Below are positions 5,487 through 8,833 of a stretch of 8,833 bases of DNA, piece by piece (position 1 is the first letter of the stretch; every line of letters starts with the position of its first letter). Location: assembly GCA_038231495.1 (NCBI GenBank), contig JBBRLG010000307.1, positions 1 through 8,833 of the forward strand, read 5' to 3'. The position numbers and the translations under genes were made by a program. The notes below the pieces were generated by a model. The model had not been told where the DNA came from. It did no database searches and saw only the letters and a list, made by a program, of their open reading frames with translations. Source of the stretch: JBBRLG01 sp038231495 (GTDB taxonomy: Bacteria; Planctomycetota; Planctomycetia; Gemmatales; Gemmataceae).

Positions 5487-8381
5487 TCAGGGTTGTATGT
5501 TTTCGATCATCACTTTGCGTCGCAGTCCCTGTCCCCCGGCCTGAATCACGGCTGCGGCCGCGGCGGCGTTTTTGCGCACCTCGGGGTCGGCGTCCTGCGC
5601 GGCGGCTTCGAGGAGTGCCGGCAGTGCCGGGAGCGCCGGCGTGGCCACCTTGCCGCCATTCCCCCAGTTGTGCAAGTGACTGATCGCCGTCAGCCGGGCC
5701 TTGGGGTTGCCCTCGTTGACCAGCTGGATCAGTGCCGGGAACCCTTCCGGCCCCAGCGCCGCCACGGTGTTCGTACACTCGACCGACAAAGCGCTCGGCA
5801 AGTTAACGTCGCGCAAAATCGCGCCGAGCGCGTCCAGCGCCGGCCGCGCTTCCGTGCCCAGGCCGGCGAGCGTTTGCGCGACGGCGATCCGCAGCTTTTC
5901 CGGCTGGCTGCCGTCTTTGAGGACGTCAATCAGCCGCTCGACCGCCGGCTTTACGCCCGCGCCCATGCCCGCGAAACTGCCTACCGCCGCACAGCGGACT
6001 TCCACCGGGTAGGTCCTGTTTTGCAGCACACCCAGCAGGTCCGGTAGCGCCTTCACCGCCGCCGGTCCGAGGTTGCGCAGAGCCTGCGCGGCACCGACTT
6101 CGCCCAGGGGGTATTTCGCGTCTTTCAGCGCCACGGCTAGCGCGGCAACCACATCGGCGTTCTCCGTGCCAACAACGGACAGCGCCAGGGCGGCGGCGCT
6201 CCGCACCGCGTCGTCGGTCCCCTTGAGCACTTCGAGCAGTGCCGGGATCGCGACCTTTCCTTCCAAGCCCATCGCCGCCACGGCACCTGCCGCTGCCTGA
6301 CGCCCGTCGGCATCCTCTTTCGGGTCGCGCAGCACTGCCACCACGTCCGGCAAGAGCGGGCGGGCGGCCGGACCCATGCCCACCACCACCTGCCAGGTGC
6401 CGGAGCGGACCAGGGGGGCGTCGTGGTGCAGGGCCTTCAGCAGCGCCGGCAGGGCGTCGGGGCCGACGCGGATCAAGGTCTGGATCACGCGGTCGCGCAC
6501 GTCGCCCTCCCTGTCGGCCAGCGCGGCAATCAGTTCGGGAATCGCGGCCTTCGCCTCCGGACCGTAGAGACCAAGGGCGGTCGCGGCCCGGCGGCGCAGC
6601 AGCGGGTTTTTGTCCGCAAGGGCGCGGGCGCGGTTGGCCACGGAGTTCAGGTCGAACCCCTGCGACCGCGGCCCGTCGAAGCCGAGGCGCACGCGGGCAA
6701 AGGCATCGCGGACGCGCGTGGGCGGGGCGGACGGAAACACCTCCCAGACCATTTTGCCGTCGCGCGTCAGCTCGTAAATGCGGTTGTCCCGCCAAACGCC
6801 GACGAGGATGTTGCCGTTGCGCAACCCGTCGGCCGAGACGGCCCCGGTGCAAGTATGCTGCCAGCAAATCGTACCGGCCAGGTCCGTTTCGACGACCCGC
6901 TGGCGGCGCATGTCCGTCAGCAGGCAGTGGCCGTCGGGCAGAACGGACATCCGACACTGGTACGTGCGGCGGTAGTTCTCCACGACGCCGCCGCGGACGA
7001 AGGCGCCGCTCAGGCCGTCGAGTTCGGCCACGCCGTTGTTGGTACTGACGATCACCGAGCCGGTCCGCTGCTTCACGGCGTCACCGACGTAGATGTCGAG
7101 GCCGTTGCCGTTGATGGCGTTTTCGTTGACGTCGACCTGCGCGAGTTGTTTGCCGTCCGCGCCGTACTCGAGGAGCAGGCTTTCGCACGCCACGAACGTG
7201 TTGCCGTTGGCCAGGCGCTGGGCGCTGACGAACTGGTCGTCCGGGAGCTTGAGCGTTTGCCAGACGATCTTGCCCGCGGGGTCGCGCTCGGTGACGCGCG
7301 GCGCGTTCGGCTCCACGATCAGGAACCGCGGTCCCGGCAGCACCTGGATCGAGTTGGGGCCTTGCAACTCCTTGATCTCCCAACGTGCCTTACCGTCGGA
7401 GCCGCCCAGCCAAACGCGCGACGGTTCGCACACCAGGATCAGGCCGGGCCGGCGTTGGTCGCGCTCCGTCCGCGCCCGGTCGAAGCCCGCTGCACTCGTT
7501 CGCCACCAGGCTTGCCAGGTCGCGCAGGCTTTGCTCCGGGCCGCGGCGTCGCCCGCTCCGATAGTGGTCTCCGGCGCTTGCCCGCCCGCCAAGAAGTGCA
7601 GCAGTTCCTCCGCCTGCCAGGCCAGGTCGAGCGGTGCGTCCGGAAGCAGCCCCACCAGTGCGGGCACCGCCGCCGGGTCGTGGACGGCCAGCAACCCCTG
7701 GGCGGCGCGCAGGCGCACCTCGGGGTCGGCATCGGCGAGCAGGTTGCGGACGGCGGCGCAATCGCTTTCGGGTCCGTAGCGGCCTACCAGGAATGCAGCC
7801 AGGGCACGGCGGGCCGGCGCTTTATCGGCGAGTGCCGCGCGGCAGGCCGGGTCGAGGCGGCCGTCGCGCACGGCCACGGCGGACATGCCCTGCCAGATTT
7901 CCTCGGCGGTGTCGGCGTCGGCGTCCGGCAGATAGGACAGCAGCACCGCGGCCGTGCCGGCGGGCCGCTGCCGTAGCAAAGTCAGCACCGCCTGGTAGCC
8001 GGTGTTCTTGTCGAGCGACGAGTTGATGGCGTCAATGCACATCTGGGCGCGGTGGTTGACTTCCGGGTCGGGGTCTTGCCGGGCCTGGCGCAGGCGTTCG
8101 AGGGCGGGCCGGCCGACGGCGACGAGGTCGCGTGCGGCGCGTTCGCGGCGCTCGTAGGCGGCATCGCCGAGGAGGCCGACGAGTTTATTCAGGGTTGCGG
8201 GGTCGGCACCGGTCCGCGTCTGGTTTTGCAGCAGGGTGAAGAGGCGAACGGCAGCGGGGTCGGCGGTTGCGCGGCAAGCGCCGTCGGCCGCGGCCGGGAT
8301 GGCGGGCGGTTGCTGTCCCGAGACCGCCGCGGTCGCGAGGAGGGCCAAGGCTCCGGCCAGCGGAAGGCAACGTCGGATCAT
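5487..8381 (-). CDS. Exported HEAT-repeat / PQQ-like beta-propeller / HEAT-repeat protein
   Basis: This 964-residue protein begins with a signal peptide (MIRRCLPLAGALALLATAAV, cleavage near residue 22), so it acts in the periplasm or outside. Residues about 60-265 are N-terminal HEAT repeats (LLGDAAYERRERAARDLVAV; DADPEVRLRAAQGLLAV). Residues about 315-550 form a propeller. Six turns are marked by DGKARW (329), AGKIVW (369), DGKQLA (409), LSGAFV (457), AGTICW (502) and DGKMVW (541), spaced 39-49 residues. Several are preceded by strands such as LANGNTFVAC, LPDGHCLLTD and LRNGNILVGV. This resembles PQQ-like repeats, but I see no PQQ-site or dehydrogenase signature, so a binding or scaffold role is more likely than catalysis. 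Residues about 590-948 carry roughly ten more HEAT repeats (e.g. RRRAATALGLYGPEAKAAIP). The ATG at 8381 is preferred over a GTG five codons upstream because GGGAGA lies 7 bases before it. No specific function is recognised. Confidence 0.85.
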   Translation of the reverse strand: MIRRCLPLAGALALLATAAVSGQQPPAIPAAADGACRATADPAAVRLFTLLQNQTRTGADPATLNKLVGLLGDAAYERRERAARDLVAVGRPALERLRQARQDPDPEVNHRAQMCIDAINSSLDKNTGYQAVLTLLRQRPAGTAAVLLSYLPDADADTAEEIWQGMSAVAVRDGRLDPACRAALADKAPARRALAAFLVGRYGPESDCAAVRNLLADADPEVRLRAAQGLLAVHDPAAVPALVGLLPDAPLDLAWQAEELLHFLAGGQAPETTIGAGDAAARSKACATWQAWWRTSAAGFDRARTERDQRRPGLILVCEPSRVWLGGSDGKARWEIKELQGPNSIQVLPGPRFLIVEPNAPRVTERDPAGKIVWQTLKLPDDQFVSAQRLANGNTFVACESLLLEYGADGKQLAQVDVNENAINGNGLDIYVGDAVKQRTGSVIVSTNNGVAELDGLSGAFVRGGVVENYRRTYQCRMSVLPDGHCLLTDMRRQRVVETDLAGTICWQHTCTGAVSADGLRNGNILVGVWRDNRIYELTRDGKMVWEVFPSAPPTRVRDAFARVRLGFDGPRSQGFDLNSVANRARALADKNPLLRRRAATALGLYGPEAKAAIPELIAALADREGDVRDRVIQTLIRVGPDALPALLKALHHDAPLVRSGTWQVVVGMGPAARPLLPDVVAVLRDPKEDADGRQAAAGAVAAMGLEGKVAIPALLEVLKGTDDAVRSAAALALSVVGTENADVVAALAVALKDAKYPLGEVGAAQALRNLGPAAVKALPDLLGVLQNRTYPVEVRCAAVGSFAGMGAGVKPAVERLIDVLKDGSQPEKLRIAVAQTLAGLGTEARPALDALGAILRDVNLPSALSVECTNTVAALGPEGFPALIQLVNEGNPKARLTAISHLHNWGNGGKVATPALPALPALLEAAAQDADPEVRKNAAAAAAVIQAGGQGLRRKVMIENIQP

Positions 8382-8388
8382 GAGACCG

Positions 8389-8394
8389 TCTCCC
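8389..8394 (-). promoter_or_regulatory. Ribosome binding site deciding the HEAT/propeller start
   Basis: GGGAGA on the minus strand lies 7 bases before ATG 8381. The alternative GTG at 8396 overlaps this site and would disable it as its own signal. Confidence 0.65.
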
Positions 8395-8419
8395 ACGGAG
8401 TGCCACGGTGCGGGTGTCC

Positions 8420-8448
8420 AGCATAACTTCTACCCCGACCGTACACAA
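8420..8448 (-). promoter_or_regulatory. Candidate promoter of the HEAT/propeller gene
   Basis: On the minus strand TTGTGT (8443-8448) and TATGCT (8420-8425) are separated by exactly 17 bases. They match sigma-70 -35 and -10 consensus at 3 and 4 of 6 positions. The predicted start, near 8413, gives a leader of about 30 bases before the ATG at 8381. The spacing is right; the hexamers are mediocre. Confidence 0.4.
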
Positions 8449-8833
8449 GGGACGAGCGGGTCGCCAGCGGGCTAACGCGCTGCGGTCGCGGCGTTACAAT
8501 GGTGTTACACGCAGCGCCCAGGGTGTACCAAATCTTCCGGGATCGTGTGGTGGTCGCCCGGGGGGTCGTCCGCCACGCCGCGCGAGCCAATCGTTGTCCA
8601 ACCGCGACCCCTTTGGATGACGACCGGGCCTGTCCGACCCGAGCCACGCCAATCCACATATGGCGAGGGTCGAACCGCTTTGGCGCAAACGCTGGCATGG
8701 TTCAAAAGCCGCAAGCACGAGGCAACAAATGGAATTCGTTACATTCACCCACCCCCTACACCCCCCTGAACGAATTTCCCAAGGTGGAACTTCTGTCCGG
8801 GCAAAGACTTGAAGCATTCGTTCCCGGTGGCGC
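8449..8833. other. Region without a supported gene
   Basis: No reading frame here is convincing. The two minus-strand frames of about 106 residues lack a family resemblance, carry Arg/Pro/Gly-rich compositions typical of frames in GC-rich non-coding DNA, overlap each other, and have no good ribosome site. I see no tRNA. The left part carries a stem with a tandem hexamer inside (8477-8517). The right part has a C-run tract (8748-8766). Confidence 0.5.
8477..8517. repeat. 8-bp inverted repeat enclosing a tandem GTTACA pair
   Basis: GCGCTGCG (8477-8484) and CGCAGCGC (8510-8517) are perfectly complementary with a 25-base loop. The loop holds two copies of GTTACA (8493-8498 and 8504-8509), 11 bases apart start to start, that is one helical turn. 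The pair is about 45 bases upstream of the candidate -35 of the HEAT/propeller gene. A tandem activator site is possible; it may also be chance. Confidence 0.35.

Noticed and set aside
6423..7976. Plus-strand open frame of 517 codons opposite the HEAT/propeller gene
   Set aside because: It lies fully inside the opposite-strand gene, whose repeats are unmistakable, and its translation is Arg/Gly/Ala-rich without family resemblance.
8660..8715. tRNA-like strings (GGGTCGAACC, GGTTCAAAAGCC)
   Set aside because: No acceptor stem, D arm or anticodon stem can be built around either string on either strand.
8378..8817. Two minus-strand frames of about 106 residues upstream of the HEAT/propeller gene
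   Set aside because: They overlap each other in different frames, have no ribosome site or recognisable domain, and one runs over the HEAT/propeller start and promoter region.

Overview
The window is GC-rich. It encodes two secreted or periplasmic proteins with clear signal peptides, a large protein combining HEAT repeats with a beta-propeller, and an Ala/Pro/Glu/Arg low-complexity protein. This style fits a Planctomycete, most likely a Gemmata-like member. That placement is inference from protein style; no rRNA or other marker gene is present.

Layout: almost everything reads on the minus strand. From right to left these are: a leader region without a gene (8382-8833) carrying a plausible promoter and a tandem hexamer repeat; a 964-residue exported HEAT/beta-propeller/HEAT protein (5487-8381); a very long perfect-arm hairpin (5430-5474) that probably ends that transcript; a type II toxin-antitoxin module with an intact antitoxin (5111-5341) and a ParE/RelE-type toxin (4812-5114) interrupted by one in-frame TAA; and an exported alpha/beta-hydrolase esterase (3206-4762). 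The esterase converges on ubiX (2528-3145), the only plus-strand gene. An 87-base divergent gap follows. Then come a PPP-like metallophosphoesterase (1595-2440), a disordered protein with arginine/glycine-rich clusters (630-1484) and a GNAT acetyltransferase (140-586). The last two lie 43 bases apart and are probably co-transcribed.

How the genes may work together: UbiX makes the prenylated FMN cofactor for UbiD-type decarboxylases, but no partner decarboxylase lies in the window. The HEAT/propeller protein and the esterase both act outside the cytoplasm, but nothing ties them to one pathway. The toxin-antitoxin pair sits between them as a small accessory insertion that seems to be decaying. 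I see no convincing new multi-gene system. The best leads are the nonsense-interrupted toxin beside an intact antitoxin, the 21-base-arm hairpin, the phosphoesterase that lacks the canonical second metal motif, and the disordered protein with conserved-looking ends.
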